Below, piece after piece: positions 31,572 through 44,266 of a DNA stretch of 64,000 nt. The DNA comes from Nectonema munidae (taxonomy: Eukaryota; Nematomorpha; Nectonematoida; Nectonematidae): contig JAUIRK010000099.1 of assembly GCA_030549495.1 (NCBI GenBank), positions 992,001 through 1,056,000 on the forward strand, written 5' to 3'. A program made the translations under genes and the position numbers. The first letter of the stretch is position 1. The number at the start of each line of letters is the position of its first letter. Under the pieces are notes generated by a model. It saw nothing but the letters and a program-made list of their open reading frames with translations. It did no database searches and was not told where the DNA came from.

Positions 31572-33780
31572 GTGGGCAAAATGTGGGTATGCGGATGGGT
31601 TTGCCATCTCAAGGAAGTAAGCAATATTGCCTTGCATAGCTTATCGAAGTGTGAGCGAATAAAACCCCATCCCAACTACGTCTAACTTCATGAGAAGATG
31701 AGTGGATATCCAGAAGGAGGAAAAACAAGACCTGTCAAAGAACGATTAAGATCATTGAGAGCTTAACGGCCCTTCCATATCTGGGGAGAAAATGGAAGCT
31801 CAGAGTAATCCTAGTCAATCGACAGACATATAATAACACCATCAAAAGCTTTAATGAAAAATTTGAATATAGAAAACGAGGAGTTCTTCTATATCACGCA
31901 GTAGTGAACTCATCCCTCTCATCAAATGTTTCTCAAATGAAATATAATTAGAGGTTTGTTTTAAATTTGAAGTTTTATTATTTAGTATCACGCTCTTCAG
32001 TTTTGACACACAAATATTGGAAATATTCTGGCTTTCTTTTACAAAATCATTGATTTTTAAATTCAATAATAAATCCTTAGTCAAAAAACTCAGAGCTTGC
32101 CAATTTTCTCTTATAAATCAGCCATTAGGAATTCGCTTAAAAACGATTGGCCGAAACAAAATTTTGGGACGTAAAATAAATTGTCAAATGAGCACACAGC
32201 ACTTTTCATAATTTTGATAAATGTAAAAAGAAAGTAATTTACGACATTATTTAATAAATAAATAGAAAAATGATGAATACTTTGAGCATGTTCCCTTCTT
32301 CCGTTTCAGAGAGCAGGAGTGTACTAAATAAAACTTATACATTTTTCATACTTTAACTAGTCAGCTTTTGCATTATCTAGTTAATTTAAATGATTATATC
32401 ATTTTGCTTCTTTTTAATAAATATTCTGCGACAAAAGACAATTGCGACAAATAAGCATATGAACCTCTTTAGTAAGTGATCAAGCACAAGTCCCATTATA
32501 CTTATACATGCATATTTTTCCAATAAAAACATGGCAACATTGTAGCAAATGTCGATCAAAAATTTGATTGATTATAAAATTGCCTACGAAAACATTCCCT
32601 CAAATTTTAAAACAAAATTAATTTTTTTATACCAAATCGACCATGCTGCTTTCATTTATCGACTCTGTTCTCATAATTATTTGAGCATAATACTTATTAT
32701 TATCCGTATTTTCATGATTTTAAACTTTTCGAATAATTTTTAATAAAAGGAAAACTGTAGTTGTTTTTAATTTGTAATGCCTAAAAGCATCGGAAAATTT
32801 TTTTTGCAAAATTCAAAAAGGATGGGTGTATAGGAAAGAAAAATTGAACTTGATAAACAGTATTTTAGAGTTTAGCAATAAGTTTGAAACTGCTTTTTAA
32901 GTATTTTTTGTTCATTATCATAAATTGATATAGAAAATAGATTTAAAATATGCAGGCCAAAAGCTTTTGAGAATTTGATTGATTTCACCCACCTAATTTT
33001 GGCAATATGCTATGCTCACATAAATCTTACTCATAAGATGTAACACTCGTTAGACAGAGAGGTCTATAGTATAGTAAAAAATGTAATAGTTTTGTTAGGA
33101 AGAAAGTTACTAGATAACTTTGAGGAAAAAGAAGTCTGAGAAAGAGTGAAGGAATATCAGGAAAAAACTAATTTGTAAATAGATCCAAGCTTTTGAAAAT
33201 GGAGATCATTTTGAGGATTGAGAAGGATGATACATTTTAGGATGCATTCTTTGAGTTTATCAAATTCTAAGAAGATACAGTTATTAACTGTTGGTGGGGA
33301 AAATATGATTTTTGAGTACGCATATGTTTCTGGAAGCACCATAGCATACATCAATAATCTACATTTGTTTCTGAACTCTATAGTAGTGAATTCAAGCGTA
33401 ATAGACTGGGATGATGAAAAAATATACTTATGAACGAAGACAAAAGTTACACACTAACAAAGTTTGTTCTCTTTGTGTGTTTATTTTGCATCAAAAAATT
33501 TATCGAAATGACAGTTAAAATTTTGACATTAATTTGCACCTGTTTTTTTGGTAAATGTATTTGTAATCATAGTTCAGTAAAATTATATTTTCATTTTACG
33601 ACAACCATGAAGTTAATGTTATGAAGAATGGAAAATAATCTAAAGCACATATGGCTATGATAACTTTAACCATCTAGCTTCCAAAAAGTTTTATTGAAAA
33701 AAGAAAGAAAATCGTTTGGACTGTGGTGATTTTTTTATAATTAGTTGCAAAAAATAAATTTGATCGGTTGTATTCATCAA
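31572..33780. other. Mostly gene-free; dispersed repeat B copy 2 at 32527-32680
   Basis: The first 280 bp after the kinase stop is less AT-rich, with no family identified. 32527-32680 is the second copy of dispersed repeat B. Around 33160-33435 both strands carry open frames of 65-71 codons with protein-like composition (plus strand IQLLTVGGENMIFEYAYVSG, minus strand MVLPETYAYSKIIF); I cannot choose between them or name either. Confidence 0.4.
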
Positions 33781-36462
33781 TTTTCAGGACTCTCACTTGT
33801 TTGAGAACTTTGCAGAGAAGGCCTATTCTTCTCGTAGATATTCTTTAGAGATTTCGAAGCTTCAATCTCGCCCTTAATGATTCCCTTATCCCACAGAAGA
33901 TCCAATTAGCTCATGGATTTAACTGATGACAATTTACTGGGCAAATACTTGTTCGTTAGCTTTGTTTGATCCACCAACGCGCACTAGAAGTTGTCGCAAA
34001 GATTTGCCATTTTGACTGGTATCACATTCATTGAAGATATTAAACTTTCTGAAAAATTTAAAAATTAATTTGAACTGTGCTCACAACACTTTCTCTGATA
34101 CCAACCAGTGTTCCTGATTTCCCAAAAAAATTGAAGGGAAAAATGTTAATCTATCATTTCCCATAAAGATTATGCTTTTGTAGCTTTATTTTCATATAAC
34201 ATGTCACACAAAAACATAGTTTTAAGACACAGAAATTTGGGACTCCATGAGTCTAAAATACCTAATTTAATAGAAGCTGTTAAATGCTCTGAAGTTAAAC
34301 TCTGTTTAGTCATTTTATTTCAAAGCATTTAACAACTCCTACCATTTTAACTTGGTAAAGACGCGTGGAGTCGGAAATTCGTGTGTCTAAAATATAAATT
34401 TGTTTGAAACCGTACTTTTCTTGATTGTTACACATAAAAGTAGACATCAAAATACTTTGTAGTGAGATAAAACTTGGTTATATTAATATATAATATCCAC
34501 ATATTGCAAAATTCAAAATTATGGGTCTATTTTTTATATTTAAATAGGGTATTGATAAAGGTGCTTCCATATCTTGCGACACCCGCAGTAACTCTTTAGA
34601 AATCAATACTTCTGACTCTGAAACGAGTTCTCGATTAAAGTCAAAAGCATTATTATACGTTTTATTGGTTAGCTGACATTTCACATCCCTTGTCATCGAC
34701 CTTGAAAATATATTATGAGATGAACGTTTTTGTGATTCCACGTTGGTCTTAACTGTTCTCTGATGAAAAGTCGTGTGGTGAATTAACACCGTTTTATCTG
34801 CATTAGAAACAGTGTCTGTTTCAGATAAGTGGAAAAGATTATAATGATCGTCAAAGGCGTAACCCATTATATACTTGAACACACATGAAGTGTACTTTTG
34901 TGTGCGTATGCGCATATATGCAACTCTATATGAAATGACCTAATGTGGGCTGCTTTTTTTCGAATAAAATAAGGAAATCGTATGCGTCAGGACAATTTAA
35001 TCAAATACAAATACAAAAATACTGGTAAATTAATATTCGTGCAAAAACTTGCGCATATTTTAGTCTTGAACTACTCAACACCGTCAATACTAGGATATCC
35101 GTAGAGTTTGTGCAAAGAGTCACCAGGTCCCAAAAACTCGATGAGAGAGCGCTTGTTGGATAGCAGAATGTGTGGAACGATGAAGAGCGCATATGATATT
35201 GTGGAGGGGGAAGAAGAGTCGTTTGACACCTCAATTTTACATCAAACTTTATATTCGATTGTTAGACTTTTGATACTTTTTTTGTGAAAACAGCCAAGGG
35301 TAATTTTTTGTAATTTAAATGGTAAAATTAATGTTAAAATTTTTTATTTTTTAAAAAAGCATCAGATCAGAGACGAAACGTTTGTTTTAGGCCAAAAAAT
35401 TGCGGATCTAAAAATCTTTTTAATTCTTTAGAGTATCACTTTGAAGTGGCATTCCTCTTGTCCAAATGTTTAGACGACTTTTCAAATAAAAATCTAATAA
35501 CTTACATAGACTACACCTAATAATCAAGTTTCTCTCTGTGAATGCACAAAGAGTCGGGGATGGCATTAACTCCTGTTAAAGCACATGGAAAAGAGACTTG
35601 GTTATTAGGCTAAAGTCTCATAAAAATGAGAGAAGAGTCGGGCCCCTAATGACTATCTCCTCGAACCTTTATGAAAAAATGAAGTATATTCACTCACTTT
35701 TAATTTTGTTTATAGTAAGCGTAGAATTCGCTGTAACACGTCCATTCCTGAATTTTTTATTACATTGACTTTGAATAAGTTCACAACCAGTTATCTCGGA
35801 AGAAGTTTCAATTCGTATTATACTTTTTTTTGTTTTTAAAATGTCAATAAAGGCCTTAAAAAATGTCTCTAATCACCTTCTTCGAAAGAATTTGGTGATG
35901 TTTTTTTAAATGTAATCATGAGAGAAGCATGTGTGATGAAAGAATCTCGCACTATGAATCGCTCCACCAAAACTCAGTAAATGTACATAACTTTTATCTT
36001 GATTTTTTGACTACTTATATTTTTTAGGTACAACCTACGATCATACAGACAGGATGATTGCCAGCTTAACCTCGCAAAAAAGAATTAATAAGATCCTTCA
36101 TAGTTTCAAAACATGAAGTATCAAAATAAAATAAATACTAAGTAATTAGTTTTTCTTCTTTTCCAAATCTACATTTGTATTTTTGTTTTTAAAAGCAGCA
36201 AGGAATCCATAAATTTTTATTTGTAGCTCCAAATAAAAAATTAAAAAACGGCCCAAGATACAAGTAATTTTTTTTCTTCAACATTTCAACACCCTAACAT
36301 CACATCTCCTCCTTCACCTTCTACTCCCATGAATTCAAACCCTCATCTTCACCTTTTTCTCCTGTTAAGCCAACTTCATCACGAAAAAGTCCATCTCTCA
36401 TACAGCCTATCTCCACCTCTAACACCATCTCTTCTCTTCTCTTGTTTAAGATCTCTTCTCTC
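33781..36462. other. Gene-poor region with unassigned exon-like frames
   Basis: Three exon-like pieces stand out. Minus strand 33785-34040: LDLLWDKGIIKGEIEASKSL and KNIYEKNRPSLQSSQTSE with two stops upstream. Minus strand 34478-34915: a 145-codon frame (GYAFDDHYNLFHLSETD...) with no recognised domain. Minus strand 35090-35240: SLIEFLGPGDSLHKLYGYP. A plus-strand terminal-exon candidate lies at 36028-36116. Otherwise AT-rich sequence without repeats I can name. Confidence 0.35.
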
Positions 36463-36662
36463 GAGGGGCGTAGCTAGGCTGGGGCATTAGGGGCCGTGCC
36501 CCCTCCTCTGTACCTTATGGTGCCTCTATGCACCTTTTTCGATATCAGTTTTCGAAAATTTCTCGAATAAAAGATTCAGAAAGTATAAATAATGTTGCTC
36601 ACGTTTTTTAAGTTTTTAAATTCTGCCCCTCCCCTATCAAATTTTTTCTGGCTACGCCACTG
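36463..36662. mobile_element. hAT-type MITE
   Basis: 200 bp with terminal inverted repeats GAGGGGCGTAGCTAG (left) and CAGTGGCGTAGCCAG (right, inverted). Flanks CTTCTCTC and CTTCTAAT agree over the first five of eight bases, a decayed 8-bp duplication. CAGTGGCGTAGC is a common hAT terminus in animals. No coding sequence. Confidence 0.8.
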
Positions 36663-36667
36663 CTTCT

Positions 36668-37078
36668 AATTTGTTTGTTTTTAAATGAGAGAAAAATAGT
36701 CCTTCATCGTTACAATTTTATATCAATGAATATTGTCAGACCCGCGTTTAAAATTTTTTTCAACAAATGTTACTTAGGCTTTATCAGTACATTTGTTATA
36801 TTTTGTAACATTTGAAAACTTTAATTTTTTCAAGTCAAGAAATTTTTTTTAACAATAGCTATTTGGGAATGAATATTTTGACTTGCTATTCAGTTTAAAA
36901 GTAAAAATACTCTAATTGTTTAATGTTTGAGCTGAGATATTTTTTATAATGTTCGATTCATAAATTTTGTAAGTAACACTGTACATAATTAATTAAATCT
37001 TTTTTTTTAAGAAAATTTGTTGATTATTATAATAGAAATATAATATCCAAACAAAAAGTTTCAGTTGTTAAAAATGTA
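36668..37078. repeat. Dispersed repeat A, copy 2
   Basis: Reverse complement of 17510-17945 over about 410 bp with scattered differences. It lies directly between the hAT MITE and the RTE LINE, which suggests successive insertions at one spot. Confidence 0.75.
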
Positions 37079-37081
37079 CTT

Positions 37082-38735
37082 GAGGTGAGTAATATCGCGA
37101 TTGCTAGGAATCAAGGGACCCAAAAACTTTATGATGATTTAAAGACAAAAGAAGGAGAGAACCAAATATACAGAATTGCCAAAGCAAAAAAGATAAAAAA
37201 GGTAATATGATCTTTGATGTAGAGACAAAAAAGAATAGGGGGCGGAATACTTTTCACAACTTTTGAATATGGGAAATGAAAGGGAGGAGTTTGTAGAAGC
37301 TTTGAAAGTTGAAGGACCAAATAAGATAATAGATCAAGATGAAGTTATGCTGCAAATCAGCAAAATGAAGAATTATAAAGCAGCTGGACTCAGAGAAATT
37401 AGAGAAATACCAGAAGACTGGAGGAAAAGCGTACTTGTACCAATCTGGAAGAAGAAAGGAGATGTTTTAGAATGTGGTAACTACCGTGGAATAAAATTGC
37501 TGGAACATCGACTGAAAATAATGGAAAGGATTTTAGACAAGCGAATTCCTTCAGTCATAAAGATAGACCCAAAACAGTTTGGATTTAGGCCTGGAAAGAG
37601 TGCAATAGATGCCATTTTTATGATAAAACAATTTATAGAGAAGAAAATTGAAGGAAATTCAGCTGTTTTTTGTGGTTTTGTTGATCTAGAGAAAGCATAT
37701 AATACTATTCCCAGAGAAGTGGTGTATTGGTGCATGCGTAAAAAGGGTATTCCCGAAAAACTTGTGAGATTGGTGCAGGAAATATACAAATGTTCGAGAA
37801 CCGCTATTAGAACTCCTGAAGGAATCTCAAGAGAATTTGAGTTTAAAATTGGTTTAAATCAAGGTTCAGCACTGAGTCCATTATTGTTTTTTTTAGTTGT
37901 TGATGAGCTATCAAATCATCTAAGAAAGGAATATTTCTAGGAACTTTTGTTTGCTGATGATCTAGCGATAGTGCCGGATAACGAAGTAGAGCTCGAGAAA
38001 AGAATAATAAAATGGCAAGAGAGTTTGGAAAAATTTGAGATGAAAATGAACGAGGAAAAGACAGAGATAATGGCATGTAGCAAAAATAAGGGCATTAGTG
38101 TTCATGTAGAAGACAGACACAGAAAAAAGCTGAAGCAGGTGAAAACATTCAAATATTTAGGAACCCAGATTATGGAAAATTGAAGTTGTAAAAAAGACGT
38201 CCAAGCAAGAATAAATGCTAGTTGGTTGAAATGGAAAGAAGTAAACGCGATCATGTGCGATAGAAGAATGCCAATGAAACTAAAGGCCAGGATTTACACA
38301 TCAATTGTCAGACCAGTTCTAACTTATGGATATGAATGTTGGAGTTTAAAGAAAAAGGAGCAGAGAAAATTAATAGCAACGGAGTTGAAGATGTTTAGGA
38401 AAATGATGGGGGTCACGCTGAGAGAAAAAAAAGAAACGAGGAAGTGAGAAGAAAGACTGGAGTTGAAGTTAGTGTGATGGCTGTGGGCGAGCAGTGTGAG
38501 CTGCGGTGGTTTGGACATGTTTTGAGGAAGAAACAAGACGATGTAGTGCGCAAAGCTATGGAGAAGAAGGTGAGTTGAAAAAGAAGTAGAGGGAGGCAGC
38601 GTAAAAGATAGAAGGACGGACTGATGAAGCAAATGAAGCAGCTTGGACTGACCGAAGACGATGCGTAGGACAGGAAAAAATGTAGAGACAGCCACCGACC
38701 CCCAACTTGGGGACAAGGTGTAATCAAAGAAAAAA
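37082..38735 (+). mobile_element. RTE-like LINE, 5'-truncated, ORF2 broken
   Basis: The plus-strand ORF2 starts within the endonuclease-RT linker (ARNQGTQKLYDDLKTKEGEN and QIYRIAKAKK) and continues through the reverse transcriptase: PEDWRKSVLVPIWKKKGDVL, NYRGIKLLEH, QFGFRPGKSAIDAIF, GFVDLEKAYNTIPREVVYW, GLNQGSALSPLLF and the catalytic FADDLAIV (about 37950). The C-terminus has KYLGTQI, LTYGYECWSLKKKEQ, CELRWFGHVLRKK and an RGRQRK...TEDDA tail. This motif set is typical of the RTE clade. At least four breaks, including a stop between GSALSPL...YF and the FADD motif. The 3' end is A-rich at about 38727-38736. Confidence 0.88.
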
Positions 38736-38736
38736 A

Positions 38737-41700
38737 AGTGTTTACTGTGCTGAAAATCATGAATCAAATAGTTGTTCCTTTAAAGATTGCTCAGATAGCT
38801 ATACCTGTTATTCGTTTTCAGTAAACAATCATACTAACAAAAACCATCATGGTATGTCGCATCTATGTCCTTCATATTTAAAAAATTTAGCAATAGTAAA
38901 ATCTCTTAATTCTTACACCTCAAATGAATAAACAAAATATAACTGATTTATATGATTTTGATATATTTTCTGAACTTTCTTTGGAAATTAATAAAACTAA
39001 ATACTTAAATGAAGACGATATCTTTGCTTAATAGAGAAAATATTTCACTTACCTCATTATCCATAATACATTTAAACATCAGAATTCTTTTTGTAAATTT
39101 TTCTAACTTTTCGATTTTTTAATTTCTCTTAATCTCCTTCTCGATTTTATAGTTTTTAACAAAATATGGAACTCAAGTGATACTGTAAAATATAACTTAA
39201 ATGGTTATAACTCGATTTTTAAAGAAAGAAACCGAACTGGAGGCGGTGTATGTATTTATTATAAAAGTATTTATAAATTAGTGCTTTATAATTCATGAAA
39301 ATGTTGAATCACCTGCTGATTTTCTTTTAGGTCAGTTCATAGTTTTTGATACAAAGGTTTCCATACTAGCTGTTTATAGACCCCCTAACCTTTTGATTTC
39401 AGACTTTCCTTTATCTCTAAATCAGTTTATTAAATTGATTAAAAATGAGTTGTTTTTGGTTGGTGGAGATTTTAACATAAACCTCTCGAATATATATGAA
39501 AATAGGCATGCTTTGGATTTTCTTTGTTTGATGCTTGAAAATGGTTTAATCACAGCCATTTCTAAACCGACACGTCTGGCAAATTCAAAAACTTTAATAG
39601 ACAATATATCTACAAATCAATTAGTGGACAGTACTTCCTATTATATAAATGCCCTTATAAGCTATCATTGTGTCAATTTTCTAAGACTACCTTTTTTAAA
39701 AAAGAGAAGCGTGTTAACAAAAGTTTTAAAAAGAAAATTTTCACCTCAAGCTTATGAATTGTTCTTTTCTAAATTGTCAGTTGCAAATTTTGAATATTGT
39801 TATTTTTCAAAAAACGTTAATCAAATTTATGAATGTTTTGATGGAATTATTCACGACTATTTTACCAAATGCTTTCATTTAGTTTCAGTCAAACAAAAGA
39901 AACCAAATTCACCGATATCTTTTCTTTAGAACCAGACGAATCGAACCTCGAAAGTTCTTTTATTTACATAGAGTCTTTTTTACCGTCTCAATTATCTTTT
40001 TTTTACTTTAGTAAAATCACAATTGATGATATAAATATAGCTGTGAGCAGTTTGAATTACAAAAATCCTCGGGCCTAGATGAAATAAACTTAAAATTACT
40101 TATATATATTTTGCCTATCATCCGTAATATTCTTGTTCATATATTCAATTCTTCTATACAACAAGATATTTTTCCAAACAAACTAAAAATTGCAAAAGTT
40201 CTGCCAATTTTGAAACCTAATAAACAGCCTACCATATTCAGCTCGTATAGAGCTATTTCTTTGTTATCAAGCATTGCTAAAATTTTTAAGAAAATTATTT
40301 TTACCAAATTGAGTGACTATCTTGACAAAATAAATTTCTTCTATAAACATCAATTTGGTTTTCGGCCTAATAAATCAACCACGGATGCCCTAACAGAACT
40401 ATCATTATCTGTAGCAACAGCATATGAACAAAAAGCTAAATTAAAATATTTATTTCCTTTATTTTTATTTTAAATATTTAATTTCCTTTATTTTTTTTAT
40501 TTTTTTTTTTTTTATTTTTTTCTTTTATTTCCTATATAAAATAAGAAAGTTGGGCATCAAAGGCTGTTTTTATGATTTGATTCAGGACTATTTATCTTTT
40601 AGAATTTTTTTTATATTTTTCAATAATTTTTATTCCGACGGCTATTATTCTAAGTCTGGTGTACCTCAAGGATCAATCTTAGGTCCGCTATTGTTTTAAT
40701 TTAGATAAATGACATACACAATGCTTAGACAATGATAGCAACGTTATCATGTATGCAGATGATTTAACTCTAATGTTAATACAAAAAATTCTGATAATCA
40801 TGTCATTCAATCTTCACTAAAAAACATTACTAATTGGTGTGATTTTAATAAAATAAAAATTAATCATGAGAAAAGTAACTTTATAATATTTTCTAAAAGA
40901 CGAGTAAGCTCTACCCCATCTTTTTATTTGAATAATGTTAGCATCAAAAGAGTTAGCAGAATAAAATTTCTTGGAGTAACACAAGAAGAAAATTTTTCCT
41001 TTTCCACTCATATTAATAATATTTTCATAAAAATCTCAAGAATTTTAGGAAGATCTCTAGAATGAACTAGGAAGTGGTTTAATTATATAATAGATGCTTC
41101 AAAAAAGATTTTGACTGTGAAAAAGGAGTTCCTCTTTTACAAATGAAAAATATTTAAATCTATAGCTTATCATATAGGATTACAATTAACATTTAGCTAA
41201 GATGGGTAGGAAATCTGAAAATTTAGAATAGATCAGATTTATCAAAAATGGCACAGATGCCAATATGTGAGAATTTAGTCACTATCAAGATATTTTTAAT
41301 TTAAATTGAATTTGTCCATCTTTTTCCTTTTGCGTAAAAGAAATAATTTTTTAGATGAAGAACGTTGACAACTTTTTGTAATTGAACAATGAACATCACG
41401 AATGATTCATTAGGAAAAAACCTTTGAAATGAGATTGGTTGACAAATATTCAGGCCTGATAATAAAATACACGATACTGATTAAAAAGTCTAAGATCAAG
41501 AAGATTCTTTAATCAGAATGCTTTGAGAGAGGAAAAAAGTAAAAAACTTTATATTATTACTTAAATAAAAAGTTTCTTTTTAAGATGAGCTGTCATATAT
41601 AAATCAATGCTTTGATAACTTTAATGGATTTTTATAAAAAAAAAAATGAATATGACCGCTGCATTCAGCATGCTTGAAAATAGGTGTATATGTGTAAAAA

Positions 41701-42372
41701 ACATTATATAATTATTTGGATAAAAAGTTTCTTTTTTGAGATGAGCTGTCATATGTAAATCACTTTTTTGAGAGGTTTGAATGATTTTTATAAAAAAATG
41801 AATATCACCACTGAATTCACCATGCTTGAAAATGGATGTGTAAAAAATATTATGTAATTATTTAGATAAAAAATTTCTTTTTGAGATGGGCTGTTACATT
41901 TAGATCAATTTTTTGACAGGTTTGATTGGTTTTCATAAAAAATGAATACCACCACTGAATTCGACATATTTGAAAATGGGTATACATGTGTAAAAAACTT
42001 TATATAATTATTTAAATAAAAAGTTCATTTTTGAGATGAGCTGTCAAATATAAATCATTTTTTGAGCACTAATAGGGTTAAGGGACTCTAACAATCAAAC
42101 GCATCTGGCAAAACTATCAAAGTTAATGAAAAATTTCTTTTGATTGATAGTTTTATCCATTTATCTTCTCTCCTCTAAAGTGATCCTCTGTGAATTTAAT
42201 ATATATAATCTTCAAACTCTCCATTCAATAAATTTTTTCGTCATTTTGGTGATGAAAATTTGCAGTTTTCTTAAGATTTTTTATTTTTTTCTCTTATTTA
42301 AATGAATGTGTGTATAAATTTTAGAAATCATTCATTAATCATGTAATTTTGCTCTTGTGTAAAATTATTAAA
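38737..42372 (+). mobile_element. Jockey/CR1-like LINE, copy 2, 5'-truncated
   Basis: Same family as 21478-25254, in opposite orientation. It starts inside ORF1 at the second knuckle (VYCAENHESNSCSFKDC) directly after the RTE 3' end. ORF2 pieces: FLVGGDFNINL (endonuclease), [79 protein letters not shown], a broken YADD region at about 40755, and RIKFLGVT. A T-rich tract interrupts it at about 40450-40535. About 1 kb of foreign sequence (41057-42082) separates ISRILG from NQTHLAKLSKLMKNF. The 3' UTR matches copy 1 and ends near 42372. Confidence 0.85.
41545..42066. repeat. About 150-bp tandem repeats, 3 to 4 units, inside LINE copy 2
   Basis: The phrase AAAAAGTTTC(TTTTT)GAGATGAGCTGTCA recurs at about 41567, 41723, 41869 and 42019, spacing 146-156 bp. 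Each unit also has GAATATCACCACTGAATTC-like and CTTGAAAATGG-like words. Units have diverged moderately. They form half of the 1-kb insert that splits LINE copy 2. Confidence 0.75.
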
Positions 42373-42483
42373 AAAAAATTTTATTCGATATTTTCCTAAC
42401 ATAAATCTAAAGAACTCTCACTAATATGAAAAATTTATTTTCATTTTTTCATTCCTTTTTCTTCTAAATATAATTTTAAATCA

Positions 42484-42960
42484 ATGGCTACTACAAATCC
42501 TCTTTTCAAAGGAAAGGAAAATTTAAACCATAAGAAAATCAAATCTAAAAATTCGGAAAAACTTTCTAATAGAATCCGTTTTCCATTTGGTCAAAATAAC
42601 ATAAGAAATTTTAGTGAAGTTGGGACCGAAGTAATTACTCTTTTTATTTGTCTATCTATTAAACATATTTTTAAACTCTCGCAAAATAAGCCTAAAAAAT
42701 ATTAAATAAATGAAAAATATTATTTCAAAGTATGCTTAAATTCTTTTCCATTCGGAAGTCAGTGAAATATTTTTTAACCTTTCTGGCAGCTTATATGATA
42801 GAAAATGGATTTAGTGCTGTAAATAAAATTTTTATAAATGAAAGAAAGCGTATAGATAATGTTAGAGTGTGATGTCAGAATTAATTTCAGTAATATGGAC
42901 ACAACATTTAAATTTGGAAGATGAATACCACTTAATGCATTTTCCCAATTGAGTTTTCAA
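42484..42960 (+). pseudogene. Remnant of a hAT transposase C-terminus
   Basis: From about 42766 the plus strand reads KYFLTFLAAYMIENGFSAVN and KIFINERKRID, the hAT dimerisation signature (compare PSSYLVExGFSAVN..L..KRN.L in ZBED5/FAM200-like proteins), then, after a break, ISVIWTQHLNLEDEYHLMHF. The 73-codon frame at 42484 just upstream is unrecognised. N-terminal and catalytic parts are absent. Confidence 0.55.
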
Positions 42961-44266
42961 AATATTTTTGACTGTGATAAAAAAGAATATTAAATATGTT
43001 AGACTTAATTTTGTTAATTAGATAAAATAGCTGTTGCCTTAAAAATTGAGTTATTTAAAAACAGTCTTAAATTAAAAAGACCCTAATTAATTTACGCTTT
43101 CCAATCCCGATTTGACGGCTGCAATGAAAAATTTCTAGATAATACACTGATTTTAGTTATAAATGACCACAGCCAATTTTGTAGTCTCTGGTCTAATTCA
43201 TATCTCTTTATTTCCTTTATCTAGGATTTTTAATTTTAAAGCTAAATGATTTTCTTAAATCAAATTTTAAGTCAAAAAAGTCATATTTATATTCAAAAAA
43301 TATATTGTTTAATGTGGGTGTTGAACTTGATGCTTTGAGGTTAAACTTGATATGTCGTTTTAATGAAGTCAATGATTATTTTAAATCATTGATTTTAACT
43401 TTTTCAATGCAGATAAAGAACACGACTGAACGCTTCAATTTTTTTTTTGAAAATGGGAAAGCATTCACATAACTGAGCTTTTTGCCAAGATATATCATAT
43501 TTTTTTTATATTTCAGAACTTATCACCAAATTAAATATTCAATCAAAAATTTTTTTACTATCCTTTGCAAAATTTGCTGGATCTCCTATTTCAAATATTC
43601 TTTTATGGACCCATCTAAAAATATACTTAATCTTTTGGGGGTCACATGGACCACATTGAGAAAAACGAATCTAAAATATGCCTCTCTTCAGTACCACAAG
43701 GTCTCTGCTACGATCTTCCGTACAAGCGATGCAATTCTGCCCTCTTGATAAAAGTACACCACCTTATTTTTCCAATACTTTCCCCATTTATCCTTTGCTT
43801 TAAAAAGACGCCATGTACCCGATAAATCATCCTTTAAAATTAAACGTCTGTTTATCTCTTTCAACGAGTTTTGTTAGTGATGGAATGATGTTAAAGTTGT
43901 GTACGATGTCCATGTTGATTGATAACTGTCATTTGTGTGCTTGTTTTATGTGTTTGCATTTGGAACATCAATAAGTCTAGTTAATTTATATAAATAGAAT
44001 TTAAAATAAGTTTTAAATTTTTACTTTTTTAAATACTCCTGATAACAAAAAGAATCGGAACGGAGGTTTTGCAAAGTACTAACGAAATTTTTCGATGTTT
44101 AAAGAAAACACGATTTGCGATTCCAATTAATCGCAGCATCACTAGTTTTGTATAACTTTGGGCAGATCATTTTATTTTTTGAAACATCGGTGTGTTCCTT
44201 TTAAAGTGTATTTTGATTCGAAATAGTAAAATTAAGTCATATGGCAATTCTATTTTTTAATTATAG
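42961..44266. other. Gene-free or upstream intron of the uncharacterised gene
   Basis: AT-rich. An open frame at 43482-43748 follows a TTATATTTCAG acceptor-like site but has two competing readings and no family match. Earlier exons of the gene at 44267-47325 could lie here or further upstream; none is convincing. Confidence 0.35.
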
